Source of the DNA: Lewinellaceae bacterium
GTDB taxonomy: Bacteria; Bacteroidota; Bacteroidia; Chitinophagales; Saprospiraceae
Assembly: GCA_020636255.1 (NCBI GenBank)
Contig: JACJYE010000004.1
Coordinates: 248,001 to 312,000, forward strand
Length of the DNA: 64,000 nt
Direction: 5' to 3'
Below, in pieces: positions 18,567-29,538 of this stretch (positions are counted from its first letter, which is position 1; each line of letters begins with the position of its first letter). The translations under genes were made by a program, and so were the position numbers. The notes under the pieces were generated by a model, which was not told the origin of the DNA, searched no databases, and worked only from the letters and a program-made list of their open reading frames with translations.

Positions 18567-20246
18567 ATGTGGCAAGCCCTGCGCGACCGATACCCGCTCC
18601 TGTTCGCCCTTCTGGGCGCCCTGTTTTTCATCCCCTTCCTGGGCGGCGTCCATCTTTTCGACTGGGACGAGGCCAACTTCGCGGAGATCAGCCGGGAAAT
18701 GCTTCTTTTGAAGGACTTCACCAGGGTGCACGTCAACTTCGAGCCTTTTTTCCAGAAACCACCGCTGTTCTTCTGGCTGCAGGCCGCATCGATGCAGCTG
18801 TTCGGCGTCGGTGAATTTGCCGCCCGCCTGCCGAATGCCCTGTGTGGCGCCCTGACGCTGGCACTTTTATTCCGGATGGGGCAACGCCTGAAAGGTAAGC
18901 GTTTCGGCATCTTATGGGCCGGTGTCTATTTCGGCTCTGTGCTGCCTTTTCTGTACTTCAAGTCGGGTATCATTGACCCCTGGTTCAACCTCTTCATTTT
19001 TCTGGGCCTGTACCACTTTATTTTATCGTATTGGAAAAAGGAGAGCTTCGAAGGCATCGAACCGCCCTATTCCGCCAGCCGGCACCTGATGCTCGGAGGC
19101 GCCTTTATCGGCCTGGCCATGCTCACCAAGGGGCAGGCTGCCTACCTCATCATCGTATTGGCCATGGGGGTATACTGGGTTTATCAACGGTTTCGCCTCT
19201 ATGTCAGCATACCTCGGTTTCTCCTTTTTACTGCCGTGGCCTTTTTAGTGACCCTTAGCTGGTTCGGCGCCGAAGTGCTGTCCAACGGCCCGGCATTTGT
19301 CGTGGAGTTCTTCCGCTACCAATACCGTTTGTTCAGCACCCCCGATGCCGGGCACAAAGGGTTTCCGGCTTACCATTTTGCCGTGCTGCTCGTGGGCTGC
19401 TTCCCGGCCTCCATTTTTGCTATAAGGGCTTTTTTCAGGCTGCCTGACGAAGGCAAACCTTATGAAAAGGACTTCAGGCGGTGGATGAAATACCTCTTCT
19501 GGACGGTGCTCATCCTGTTCAGCATCGTGCAATCCAAGATCGTCCACTATTCTTCGCTTTGCTATTTTCCGCTTACCTACCTTGCTGCGCTCAGTATTGA
19601 GAAGACGATCAGCGGGCAGGCCCGGCTGAACGGATGGATGCGCTTCGGGCTCTGGTCTATAGGCGGTATGTACGTGCTTGCTACACTGGCGCTCCCAGTG
19701 CTTGGCATGCAGGCGGAAGCCTTTAAAAAGCTGGTTGTTGACCCCTTTGCACAAGGCAACCTGGAGGCCGAGGTCCACTGGACAGGCCTGGAGATGCTGC
19801 CGGGCCTCTTTCTGCTATCCCTGCTGAGCATCTTTTTTTTCCTTCAACGAAAAGGCAGGCAGGCAAGCAGCTTTTTCCTGCTTTTTGGAGGCGTAGCCGT
19901 GTTCACCATGCTGACGCTCATTTTCTTCGTAAAACGAGTGGAGGGTTATTCACAGCGCGCGGCGGTGTCTTTCTTCGAAAGCAAGTCGAATGAGGATTGC
20001 TACCTGGACGTGTACGGATACAAATCCTATGTACACCTGTTTTACGGCAGGCCCATGCACGCCGGCGAGGCTTGTTTTGCCGATACGGCTTGTCAGAACC
20101 GCTTGCTCTATGGGCCTATCGACAAACCCGTCTACATCGCGGCCAAAGTGCACAAGGCGCGCGATCTTAGGAACATTCCTTCCATGGAAGAAATTGGTGG
20201 AGAGAACGGCTTCGTGTTTTTCCGAAGGATGCCTGCTTCAGAGTAA
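18567..20246 (+). CDS. GT39/ArnT-like polyprenyl-phosphate-dependent membrane glycosyltransferase
   Basis: A 559-residue GT-C membrane protein with about 10-12 hydrophobic helices and a soluble C-terminal tail of about 90 residues. The first periplasmic loop carries the acidic motif FDWDEANFAEISREML near residue 31, and FFQKPPLFFW follows, both typical of PMT/ArnT enzymes that move a sugar from a polyprenyl-phosphate donor onto lipid or protein. It ends with a C-terminal domain (YLDVYGYKSYVHLFYGRP near 478), as in other ArnT-like proteins of Bacteroidota. The acceptor is unknown; lipid A, exopolysaccharide or protein are possible. An ECF sigma gene begins 53 bp downstream. Confidence 0.88.
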   Translation: MWQALRDRYPLLFALLGALFFIPFLGGVHLFDWDEANFAEISREMLLLKDFTRVHVNFEPFFQKPPLFFWLQAASMQLFGVGEFAARLPNALCGALTLALLFRMGQRLKGKRFGILWAGVYFGSVLPFLYFKSGIIDPWFNLFIFLGLYHFILSYWKKESFEGIEPPYSASRHLMLGGAFIGLAMLTKGQAAYLIIVLAMGVYWVYQRFRLYVSIPRFLLFTAVAFLVTLSWFGAEVLSNGPAFVVEFFRYQYRLFSTPDAGHKGFPAYHFAVLLVGCFPASIFAIRAFFRLPDEGKPYEKDFRRWMKYLFWTVLILFSIVQSKIVHYSSLCYFPLTYLAALSIEKTISGQARLNGWMRFGLWSIGGMYVLATLALPVLGMQAEAFKKLVVDPFAQGNLEAEVHWTGLEMLPGLFLLSLLSIFFFLQRKGRQASSFFLLFGGVAVFTMLTLIFFVKRVEGYSQRAAVSFFESKSNEDCYLDVYGYKSYVHLFYGRPMHAGEACFADTACQNRLLYGPIDKPVYIAAKVHKARDLRNIPSMEEIGGENGFVFFRRMPASE

Positions 20247-20299
20247 GCGCTTGTTTGGTAAATTATCCTATTTTAGAGCAGTTCAATAAACAGGGATAC

Positions 20300-20869
20300 A
20301 TGGCCTTTGGAAAATCCAGGACAGATCAACGCAGCGATAAGGACTTGCTGGAAGCCTATAAAAGGCGGCCATCTCCCACTATACTGGGAGCGCTATACCG
20401 GCGGCATTACCACAAGGTTTACGGCCTTTGCCTGAGTTACCTCAAGAACCCCCAGGATGCCGAAGACAGCCTGATGGAGATCTTTGAATCGCTGCCCGCC
20501 AAGATCAGCCAATACCAGATCGACAATTTTGAACCCTGGCTGTATTTTGTCAGCCGCAATCATTGCCTTAAGCTGCTCAAACACAAAACGCAGCTGCCAA
20601 CCGACGGCCTGGAGGAAATTAATGAGGAATTCTTTATGGAATTTCCTCAGGATGAGGATCATAATAATGATGAGCGCCGTTTCGAAGTATTGAGCGACGC
20701 GATCGACCAATTGCAGGAAGGCCAGCGCAAATGCATCATCCTGTTCTTCCTGGAACACAAAAGCTACCTCGATATATCGGCCATCACAGGCTTCTCCATG
20801 AATGAAGTCAAGAGCCATATTCAGAATGGTAAGCGCAACCTCAAAAATCTAATACTGAAACTAGCATGA
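20300..20869 (+). CDS. ECF-type RNA polymerase sigma factor
   Basis: A 189-residue sigma-70 family protein. Region 2 spans about residues 25-95 (ALYRRHYHKVYGLCLSYLKN, then DAEDSLMEIFE, then FEPWLYFVSRNHCLKLLKHK) and region 4 is a helix-turn-helix at about 135-185 (LQEGQRKCIILFFLEHKSY, GFSMNEVKSHIQNGKRNLK). The ATG at 20300 is preferred over one at 20255. An acidic linker (INEEFFMEFPQDEDHNNDE) joins the two. Its last 4 bases overlap the start of the next gene (ATGA), so the two are translationally coupled. That gene encodes a one-pass membrane protein, the classic layout of an anti-sigma factor. Confidence 0.9.
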   Translation: MAFGKSRTDQRSDKDLLEAYKRRPSPTILGALYRRHYHKVYGLCLSYLKNPQDAEDSLMEIFESLPAKISQYQIDNFEPWLYFVSRNHCLKLLKHKTQLPTDGLEEINEEFFMEFPQDEDHNNDERRFEVLSDAIDQLQEGQRKCIILFFLEHKSYLDISAITGFSMNEVKSHIQNGKRNLKNLILKLA

Positions 20870-21606
20870 GCCACGGCCTACACCCCAAAAAGAGATCCAT
20901 TTCCCGCGAGGAAATGGCCACCCGGCAGCAGCAACGCGACTGGGCCGAGCATTCCCCGCAATGGGATGAGTTCTCCGCCCGGGCACTCAACGGGCTGCAG
21001 TACCACCCCGCTGATGAACCGCTCGATAATACGTTCCGCCGGCTTGAACAAAAGTTCATGCCTCAGGCTGCCGGAAGGTTCAGCCTTTCCCTCCGGCAAA
21101 GGCTTAGCATCGCCGCCGGCGCAACCATCCTGATCATCTCGGCCTTGTTCGTCTCCCTGCGCCATCCCTCAAACGAAAAACTCTACGCCCAATACTTCGA
21201 GTACCTCCCCAGCGCTATCCACGAAGGCGGCGGTGCGCGGGCTACCAGCCCGAAAACGATGGGCCTGCGGGCATCGGCCGTACAGGCATACGAAACCGGG
21301 GCCTACGAGGATGCCGAGGCCCTGGCCCGCGTTTACCTGGAGGAGAACCCTGCCGACCAGGAAATGCGTTTCTATTTTGGCCTTATGCTACTCGGCAAAG
21401 GCGACGCAGGCAGCGCCATCCAGCACCTGGAAGCCGTCAGAACGAACCCAAAACCTATTGAATACGAACGCCCGGCAACCTGGTATCTCGGCCTTGCTTA
21501 CCTGAAACGGGGCCAGACAGATAAAGCCTCACTATTGTTCAAAGAGCTGAAGGACGGCGATGGGCGCTACGCCGAATTAGCCCGCTCCGTTTTAGAAAAA
21601 CTATAA
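20866..21606 (+). CDS. One-pass membrane protein with C-terminal TPRs; candidate anti-sigma factor
   Basis: A 246-residue protein: about 80 charged N-terminal residues (probably cytoplasmic, RRLEQKFMP near 58), one membrane segment at about 81-98 (SIAAGATILIISALFVSL), then a C-terminal part with two or three TPR-like helix pairs (AVQAYETGAYEDAEALARVY, PADQEMRFYFGLMLLGKGD, ATWYLGLAYLKRGQTDKASL). The 4-bp overlap with the ECF sigma gene and this topology suggest an anti-sigma factor whose N-terminus holds the sigma factor and whose periplasmic TPRs sense a signal. No zinc-binding anti-sigma motif (HxxxCxxC) is present. The 3' end overlaps the convergent TPR-CHAT gene by 68 bp. The role is inferred from layout. 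Confidence 0.8.
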   Translation: MSHGLHPKKRSISREEMATRQQQRDWAEHSPQWDEFSARALNGLQYHPADEPLDNTFRRLEQKFMPQAAGRFSLSLRQRLSIAAGATILIISALFVSLRHPSNEKLYAQYFEYLPSAIHEGGGARATSPKTMGLRASAVQAYETGAYEDAEALARVYLEENPADQEMRFYFGLMLLGKGDAGSAIQHLEAVRTNPKPIEYERPATWYLGLAYLKRGQTDKASLLFKELKDGDGRYAELARSVLEKL

Positions 21607-24514
21607 CCGCCAACAGGAACAGGCCGAGCGCCAGCCCGGCCAGGAAACAGGCTTTCCGGTTGTCGCGCTGCTCCAGCGGCATCGTTTCCCTGTCGCCAAC
21701 ATATAAAAACCCGCTCCAGAAATACGGATGGGCAAACAGCTCATCCCATTCCAGGCAGTAGAGCTTTGCGGCTCGTAATGCCTCTGCTTTTTCCATACCC
21801 GCCGCCAGGTTGTCATAAAATCGCTTCATCAAAACGGGCGTAGCCCGATCCCGGACCGGCCAGAGCGACATAACCAGATTGGAACAGCCGGCGTAAGCAA
21901 ATGCGTGGGCCAGGCTGGCGCTGCCCTCTCCTTTTTTGATCTTACCGATCCCCGTATCGCATGCACTGAGCACGGCCAGGCCCGCAGGAAGATGCAGTTT
22001 GTACAATTCGTAGGCAAAAAGCTCGCCATCTTCTCCCGCACCGGCATTCAGCACGAGCCGGGAAGCGCCCGGCAGAAGGTCGTTGGCCTCCGCATGCGTA
22101 GCAATGTGATAGATGTCGGCATACTGACTGTACTGCTTGAAATTGGCCTCCGTAGCCTCTCCCGCTCTGAAATACCAGCCCCGAAAACTACTTTCCAGGC
22201 TGTCCAGCTCGGCCTGCGCCCCCGGGAGGCTTGAAAAACCACCGGCCTTGGCTTCCTGCCCGGCGCCGAATACCGGCGCCACGGCCAGTATCTTAGGCGC
22301 AGAGCGCCTCTTTTCAGAAGGGAAGCTGGGCTGAAGCGCCGTATTAGCCGACAACAAATAACGTATCGAATACTGCCGCAACAGATAGGGCATACTGGCC
22401 TGCCTGATCGCTGCAACGGATGGCGGCGGGTGACTAAGGAGCAGCTCGAATGGCAGATAAGCCAGAACACCGTCGGGGGCAATGGCCAGCTTCCCGCCGG
22501 CAAAGTAGCCCTCCAGTGGTTCCACCAGCATCCGGTAGAGGCCGTAACTCAAGGTGTAAAAGCGCTCCGACCGGCGGATAGCTGCATCTCTCAGCTCGGC
22601 AACCCGTTCGGCCAGCGCAGGCGCCGGCAGATGAAAAAAGCGGGCCTGACGGGCAGAAAGTAACAAAACGAAAACGGAGTCGCCGTCGATAAAATACTCT
22701 ACAAGCGTTTCTCCATCCGCCAACAAGCCCTTTCGAAGGCGGGAAGGCGCCACCAATTGGTAGCCGTGTTTCATGCTGTAGTACCGGGGGTACTGCTGCC
22801 GGATGGCCCTCATCAAGCTGTCCTGTGACCGCTGCTTTTTGAACACCTCCCTTTCCCACCGTGCCGCCTGCTCCTTCTCTTCTTCATCCCGGGCCTGTTT
22901 CAGCAGGCTGAGGTAGAATTCGATATCTTCCTCCAATAACTGCTCTGCCATCACATACGCATCGGGAATGTCATAAAAAGAACGGGCATACAAGGCATTA
23001 AGGTTTTCCAACACAGACAATGCCTTGTTTTTCTCGATATACGCCAGGGCAAGGTTGAAATATACGGTATCGCCGCTGTCCTGGTACAGATGGAACAGCG
23101 TTTTCAGGGCGCCGGCATACAACTCATTGGCATTGGCCGCCAGCAGGTCGCGGGAGGCCCTGTTCTGATAGGAATTGCGCGACCAGGTGACCAGCGAATC
23201 GCCCTGGTAAAATGTCTCCAGCGAAGCTCTCAGCATTGCGCTTTGCCCCGACGACAGGCCCCATTCCCGCAGTATATCTCCTTTAAGCCCGAACAGGGCC
23301 CTGCCCATCGATACGCTTTCGATCGCCTTCCAGGAAGGTGTTTCCAGCATGTTCTCTGGGATGAAGCCTGGCGACTGGTATTGCAGGCCCTGCTGGGCGG
23401 CCGCCAACGCCTCCTCATAACGGCGCTGCGCCAGATACATTTCTCCCATTACCAAAAAGGAGCTCGCGTTCACATCAGGCCTTTTCCCATGCAAAGCGAT
23501 AGCGTTCAGGATAAATGGTTCAGCGGCTGCAGCTCGGCCCGAAAGGACAAGCAGGCGTGCCTTGTAGTTGTAGGCGATCTGCAGGATAGTGGTGTCCTGC
23601 TCTGTATCCTGCAAAAGCCCTTCTATTACTTCATCCAGGCGTTGGCCAGCTTGTTCTACCTGGCCGGCTTCCGACAAGGCCCTCGCGATATTGAGCAGGG
23701 TTGAGAAGTAGTTCGGGCCTCTATCCCTTTCCCGCATGGACAGAGCTTGTGCCAGCATTTCCAGCGCTTTGTCGTATTCACCGGTATCGATGTAAAGGCT
23801 GCCCAGGTTGTTCAGCCCCCGGGCGCGTTCCGTGCGCGATACGGTCAACGCCAGGGCCTGCTGCTGGTAACGTATGGCCTTGTCGAAATCCTCTTTTTCC
23901 GCAAAACCGTACGACAAATTAAGCAAAGCCGAGGCAATGCCTTCCTTATAACCTATCGCTTCGGCAATCTGAAGCGCAGTATCCGTATAGGAGATAAACT
24001 GCCCCCAATGCCCCCGGCGGCCGTATGCTGCCCCCACGCTGAAATAGGCGTCGGAAGCCTGAGGGCTTTCCCGCCCGCGACAAGCCAGCGCCGCCCTGAG
24101 CGATCGTTGGTAATAGCGCATCTGTTCGTCGAAATCGCCAAGGCGGGAATAGAACAGGCCAATGTTCTGGAGAATGGTGGAATAAAATGCCAGAGTATCC
24201 GTATTCAGATGAGTTTCCGCGAGACGCAGGCTCGCTTTGGCTTCTTTCATTGCCTGCTCCATGTCGTGCAGGTAATAGGAGGCTTCGCTAAGCCACAGAT
24301 AGAGATACGCCTGTTCATAACGGCGGCCGGTGCGCAGGTACCAGGGTATAGCCTGTCCGTAACAGGCCCTGGCAGCACGATAATCTTCCGAGGCGATGCA
24401 AAGATCACCCTGCCGCAGTGCCTCCGCTGCTTCGAGGCTATCTGTCATTCCGCCCTGGCCGTAAAGCGGCAGGGTTAACACAATGCCCGCGAACAAAAGG
24501 TACAGCAGCCTCAT
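21539..24514 (-). CDS. Exported TPR-CHAT protein with C-terminal membrane anchor
   Basis: A 991-residue protein. The start codon at 24514 begins a signal peptide (MRLLYLLFAGIVLTLPLYG). Residues about 30-450 are tandem TPRs (for example GLNNLGSLYIDTGEYDKALE and LLNLSYGFAEKEDFDKAIRY). A helical linker follows (around 500-620), then a CHAT domain of the caspase-like clan. Its probable catalytic dyad is His807 in HIATHA and Cys852 in LSACDTG, with the MSLWPVRDRAT segment downstream. A hydrophobic helix at about 955-975 and a basic tail (RRSAHRRP) end the protein, fitting an inner-membrane anchor with the CHAT domain in the periplasm. It converges on the candidate anti-sigma gene. CHAT domains in other systems are proteases; the substrate here is unknown. 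Confidence 0.92.
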   Translation of the reverse strand: MRLLYLLFAGIVLTLPLYGQGGMTDSLEAAEALRQGDLCIASEDYRAARACYGQAIPWYLRTGRRYEQAYLYLWLSEASYYLHDMEQAMKEAKASLRLAETHLNTDTLAFYSTILQNIGLFYSRLGDFDEQMRYYQRSLRAALACRGRESPQASDAYFSVGAAYGRRGHWGQFISYTDTALQIAEAIGYKEGIASALLNLSYGFAEKEDFDKAIRYQQQALALTVSRTERARGLNNLGSLYIDTGEYDKALEMLAQALSMRERDRGPNYFSTLLNIARALSEAGQVEQAGQRLDEVIEGLLQDTEQDTTILQIAYNYKARLLVLSGRAAAAEPFILNAIALHGKRPDVNASSFLVMGEMYLAQRRYEEALAAAQQGLQYQSPGFIPENMLETPSWKAIESVSMGRALFGLKGDILREWGLSSGQSAMLRASLETFYQGDSLVTWSRNSYQNRASRDLLAANANELYAGALKTLFHLYQDSGDTVYFNLALAYIEKNKALSVLENLNALYARSFYDIPDAYVMAEQLLEEDIEFYLSLLKQARDEEEKEQAARWEREVFKKQRSQDSLMRAIRQQYPRYYSMKHGYQLVAPSRLRKGLLADGETLVEYFIDGDSVFVLLLSARQARFFHLPAPALAERVAELRDAAIRRSERFYTLSYGLYRMLVEPLEGYFAGGKLAIAPDGVLAYLPFELLLSHPPPSVAAIRQASMPYLLRQYSIRYLLSANTALQPSFPSEKRRSAPKILAVAPVFGAGQEAKAGGFSSLPGAQAELDSLESSFRGWYFRAGEATEANFKQYSQYADIYHIATHAEANDLLPGASRLVLNAGAGEDGELFAYELYKLHLPAGLAVLSACDTGIGKIKKGEGSASLAHAFAYAGCSNLVMSLWPVRDRATPVLMKRFYDNLAAGMEKAEALRAAKLYCLEWDELFAHPYFWSGFLYVGDRETMPLEQRDNRKACFLAGLALGLFLLAVIVFLKRSGLIRRSAHRRPSAL

Positions 24515-24665
24515 ACCGGAACGGCTATTTTCGAGAAAAAGTGAATGTAATAAATCCCCCCGCATTCCAGGCGAATGCCGCATTGAAAATATTATTTCGC
24601 AGGAAGAATGCCTGCGCCCTTTAAAAAGAGAATCATTTCTTTACTAATTTTCCGTAAAGCACGTT

Positions 24666-25582
24666 ATGGAACAAATACTTATCCTTCTGCCTGTCCTCGC
24701 ACTATGCTATCTGCTGGGGTGGTTGTTCATCCCAAAAGGAAACTTCATCCACGAGTTGTGGCACCTCCCCCCTTTCTGGCTACAAGTGATTTCCACCTCA
24801 TCCAAAGGGTTACAGGAGGAACGGGTAAGTTATGGGAAACATGCCCGTCAGTATTTTCTATTTTACCAACCCGCCGGCCCCCCGGATAAGGCGAAACTGC
24901 CGTCCTGTACTTCCACGGCGGAGGTTGGCGCTTTGGCAGGCCTGAGCAATTCCGTTCTCATGCACGCATGCTCAGCCGGCTGGGATATGCGGTATTGCTT
25001 CCATCACATCGCCGCACGCCCCGGTATTCTTACCTGCATATCAGGGATGACCTGGACCGCTTGCTCCAGGCTGCTTACGCACACCTCCGCCAAAAGGGGC
25101 TTGCCCATTGCCCCGTAGTGATCGGCGGCATGTCGGCCGGGGGCAACGTTGCCGCACTGGCTGCGTTCCGCCCGCCGGCAGCTTTGCCGGATACGTGGAT
25201 CAGGGGGCTGTTTACCCTTGGCGCCCCGCTCAACCTGGAACAAATGCCCCGGATGGTGCCCGTACGCCATTTCGCGGGCACACAAAATAGCGGTACTTTC
25301 AGAGACGCCAGCCCTATCAACTATCTTCAGGCAGGAACGAATATACCCACACTCATCATTCATGGAAAAAAGGATGGCATGGTGCCTTATGACAGCGTAG
25401 TGGCCTTCGCCGCCCGCATGTTGGCCTGCAATCTGGCTGAGACCCGGTTTATAACAATACCCGGAGGGACACACCTTATTGTGGCGAGCTGGGTATTCCA
25501 ATCCGGGATCACAAGGACGTCACTCCTGGATTGGATGAAAGACAGGGAAATACCTGGAAATGAAAAAAAAGGCTTATCTTGA
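24666..25582 (+). pseudogene. Alpha/beta hydrolase (HGGGW esterase-like), broken by a -1 frameshift
   Basis: Two overlapping frames together encode one alpha/beta hydrolase of about 305 residues. The first frame gives a membrane-anchored N-terminus (MEQILILLPVLALCYLLGWL) up to PPDKAK. The second continues with TAVLYFHGGGWRFG (oxyanion hole), GGMSAGGN (nucleophile Ser), GKKDGMVPYDS (Asp) and GGTHL (His). The switch point is at 24894-24896 in GCGAAACTGCC: one extra A would restore a single frame. A stop (TAA, 24887) in the second frame just before and one in the first frame at 25116 bound the site. No slippery heptamer for programmed frameshifting is present. It is either a true pseudogene or a base-call error in an A-run. 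Confidence 0.8.
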
Positions 25583-25622
25583 TCTAAAGCCCAGGAAATA
25601 TACTCATCAGACCGTCAGAACT

Positions 25623-25979
25623 ATGCCTAGTTTCCATCAGGATTTTCAAACCATCCAGGTGCTTGCCGATGAGGTTCAAAACAGTGACGATTTTGAATCC
25701 GCCCTGGCAAATTTCCTGCGCTTTTCCGGCGAGATGCGCGCCTGGCTGGCGGACAATTTCTATAGCAGCAGGATCAAAGGCCTGGTAAACCAAATGCCAG
25801 AGATCGAATATGATAGCCAGCCCTCTCTGTGGAGTAAACTCAGCGGCGGCGGCGGTATCGGCATGTACAAGAACTTCCGCAAGCGGGAGGATGCCCGCTT
25901 ACGGGTTCGGGAAACGGCAAAATTGTTCCGCGCCATCTATCCCCTGGCTTGTGATGAGATGGATAGCGGCCTGGTTTGA
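25623..25979 (+). CDS. Small protein of unknown function
   Basis: A 118-residue cytoplasmic protein of mixed charge, mostly helical (FQTIQVLADEVQNSDDFESA; FLRFSGEMRAWLADNFYSSR) with a glycine run (SGGGGIGMYKNF) near residue 80. I chose ATG 25623; an in-frame ATG at 25560 would add 21 lysine-rich residues and overlap the hydrolase gene by 23 bp. No family recognised. It lies just before ftsH, on the same strand. Confidence 0.6.
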   Translation: MPSFHQDFQTIQVLADEVQNSDDFESALANFLRFSGEMRAWLADNFYSSRIKGLVNQMPEIEYDSQPSLWSKLSGGGGIGMYKNFRKREDARLRVRETAKLFRAIYPLACDEMDSGLV

Positions 25980-26046
25980 GGGCCCCGTCTGAACTTAGCC
26001 CAGGGCCGCCGGGTTTACGTAAATAAGTAGTGTTCAAAAAACAAGC

Positions 26047-28005
<1,959 letters not shown>

Positions 28006-28024
28006 AGATAATCAAGGGTTATCC

Positions 28025-29266
28025 GTGGAAAAATACACCCTTTTCGAGCTCAACGAATACATCCGGCGGGTATTGGCGCTCAACCTGCCCGACCCATTGT
28101 GGATCAGCTGCGAGATCGCACAGGTTGGAACGGCCAAAGGGCACTACTACCTGAGCCTGGTGCAGAAAGGCAATGGGCCGGGTGAACTGTCAGCACGGGC
28201 AGAAGCCGTGCTCTGGCAGCGCCAGGCCCGCCAGATCCAGCGCAAAGCGGGCAATATATTCCCGGCACTTTTACAGGAGGGCATGGAAGTGCTGCTGCTC
28301 GCCAGCGTAGACTTCCACGAACGCTACGGCCTGAAACTCATCATCCAGGATATCGACCCGGCCTATACGCTTGGCCAGCTGGAACTGCGCCGCCGCGAGA
28401 TCATGCAACGCCTGGAATCCGAGCAGCTGATCGGTAAAAACCGCCGGCAGTTGCTGCCCGGAGCATTACAACACATCGCTGTCATCACTTCTGAGCGGGC
28501 CGCAGGGCTGCAGGATTTTCTGCAACACCTGCAGGAGAACCCCTATGGCTACCAGTTCAGCTGCAAGCTGTACCCGGCCGCCGTTCAAGGCGAACAGGTA
28601 TCGGCGGAGGTGAGCCATCAGCTGCACAAGATAGCCAAACAGCGGTGGCGGTTCGACTGCGTGGCCATCATCAGGGGCGGCGGCGCAAGGCTCGACCTGG
28701 CCGCCTTCGACGATTATGAGATCTGTAAAACGGTTGCAGGGATGCCGCTGCCCGTACTCAGCGGCATCGGCCATGAAGTGGACGAAGTATTGCTCGACAA
28801 GGTGGTGCATACCGCGTTGAAAACGCCGACCGCCGTTGCCGATTTTATCGTCGGGCGAAATATGCAGTTCGAGTCCGGCCTGCTGCAGCTCGGGCAACAG
28901 CTCAGCCTGCTGGCAGCCTATCGCGTGCGCGAACAGGCCGTTCTGCTGGAACGCATCGAACAGGCCCTGCGCCTTTTACCCCGGCAACGCCTGCATCAGC
29001 AACAACTGCGTCTTCAAAGCCTGGCTGAAGATATTCCGCGTTCCTTCCGCCGCCGCGCCCGGGCCGAACATCAGCAGCTCGGCCAGATGGAACAGCTCAT
29101 GGCCCTGCTCAGCCCGGAATCTACGCTTAAAAGAGGGTTCAGCATCATTTACAAAGATGGGAAAGCCATAACATCGGCCAAAGAACTCGACGCCGGTAGC
29201 CAGTTTACCGCCCGCCTCAGGGATGGAGATATTCAAGGTGAAGTAAAAGGAAGCACAACAGAATGA
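28025..29266 (+). CDS. xseA: Exodeoxyribonuclease VII large subunit
   Basis: XseA (413 residues), the catalytic subunit of exonuclease VII, which degrades single-stranded DNA into short oligonucleotides. The N-terminal OB-fold (YTLFELNEYIRRVLALNLPD; WISCEIAQ; GHYYLSLVQK) is at residues 3-100. The core domain has the conserved ITSERAAGLQDFLQHL, AIIRGGGARLDLAAFDD and SGIGHEVDEVLLDKVVH blocks around 150-275. A coiled-coil follows, then the C-terminal STLKRGFSIIYKDGKAI. The start is GTG at 28025, fitting the family start (EKYTLFELN). It overlaps xseB by 4 bp. Confidence 0.96.
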   Translation: MEKYTLFELNEYIRRVLALNLPDPLWISCEIAQVGTAKGHYYLSLVQKGNGPGELSARAEAVLWQRQARQIQRKAGNIFPALLQEGMEVLLLASVDFHERYGLKLIIQDIDPAYTLGQLELRRREIMQRLESEQLIGKNRRQLLPGALQHIAVITSERAAGLQDFLQHLQENPYGYQFSCKLYPAAVQGEQVSAEVSHQLHKIAKQRWRFDCVAIIRGGGARLDLAAFDDYEICKTVAGMPLPVLSGIGHEVDEVLLDKVVHTALKTPTAVADFIVGRNMQFESGLLQLGQQLSLLAAYRVREQAVLLERIEQALRLLPRQRLHQQQLRLQSLAEDIPRSFRRRARAEHQQLGQMEQLMALLSPESTLKRGFSIIYKDGKAITSAKELDAGSQFTARLRDGDIQGEVKGSTTE

Positions 29267-29445
29267 AGATCAACTACGAAAAAGCGATGGAAGAGCTGCA
29301 ACAGATCGTTGCTCAGCTGCAGGAAGACAACCTCAGCGTCGACGAGCTCTCCGCTAAAGTCAAACGCGCAGCCGAACTCATTACCCAATGCCGCGAAAAA
29401 CTGCGCCAAACGGAACAGGAACTCGAAGGGCTGTTTGAGGACTAG
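29263..29445 (+). CDS. xseB: Exodeoxyribonuclease VII small subunit
   Basis: XseB (60 residues), the small helical partner of XseA. It is a single helical hairpin: YEKAMEELQQIVAQLQED, NLSVDELSAKVKRAAEL and CREKLRQTEQELEG are the family blocks. The ATG overlaps the xseA stop (ATGA), giving coupled translation in the expected order. Confidence 0.95.
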   Translation: MKINYEKAMEELQQIVAQLQEDNLSVDELSAKVKRAAELITQCREKLRQTEQELEGLFED

Positions 29446-29475
29446 GAGGCGCTGTAAAGATGCGGGGGGATATAG

Positions 29476-29520
29476 TGTTTCACGGTTTCATGGCCAGTGG
29501 AACCATGAAACCGTGAAACA
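29476..29520. terminator. Long hairpin between convergent xseB and the T9SS surface protein gene
   Basis: An 18-bp perfect inverted repeat (29476-29493 and 29503-29520) with a 9-base loop sits between two convergent genes. There is no long T-run on either side. It could act as a bidirectional terminator or be a copy of a dispersed palindromic repeat. Confidence 0.65.
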
Positions 29521-29538
29521 GTGAGGCTATGCTCCTCC

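Noticed and set aside
24666..25582. Programmed -1 frameshift in the hydrolase gene
   Set aside because: No slippery heptamer (X XXY YYZ) or downstream stem is present at the switch point; a missing base is simpler.
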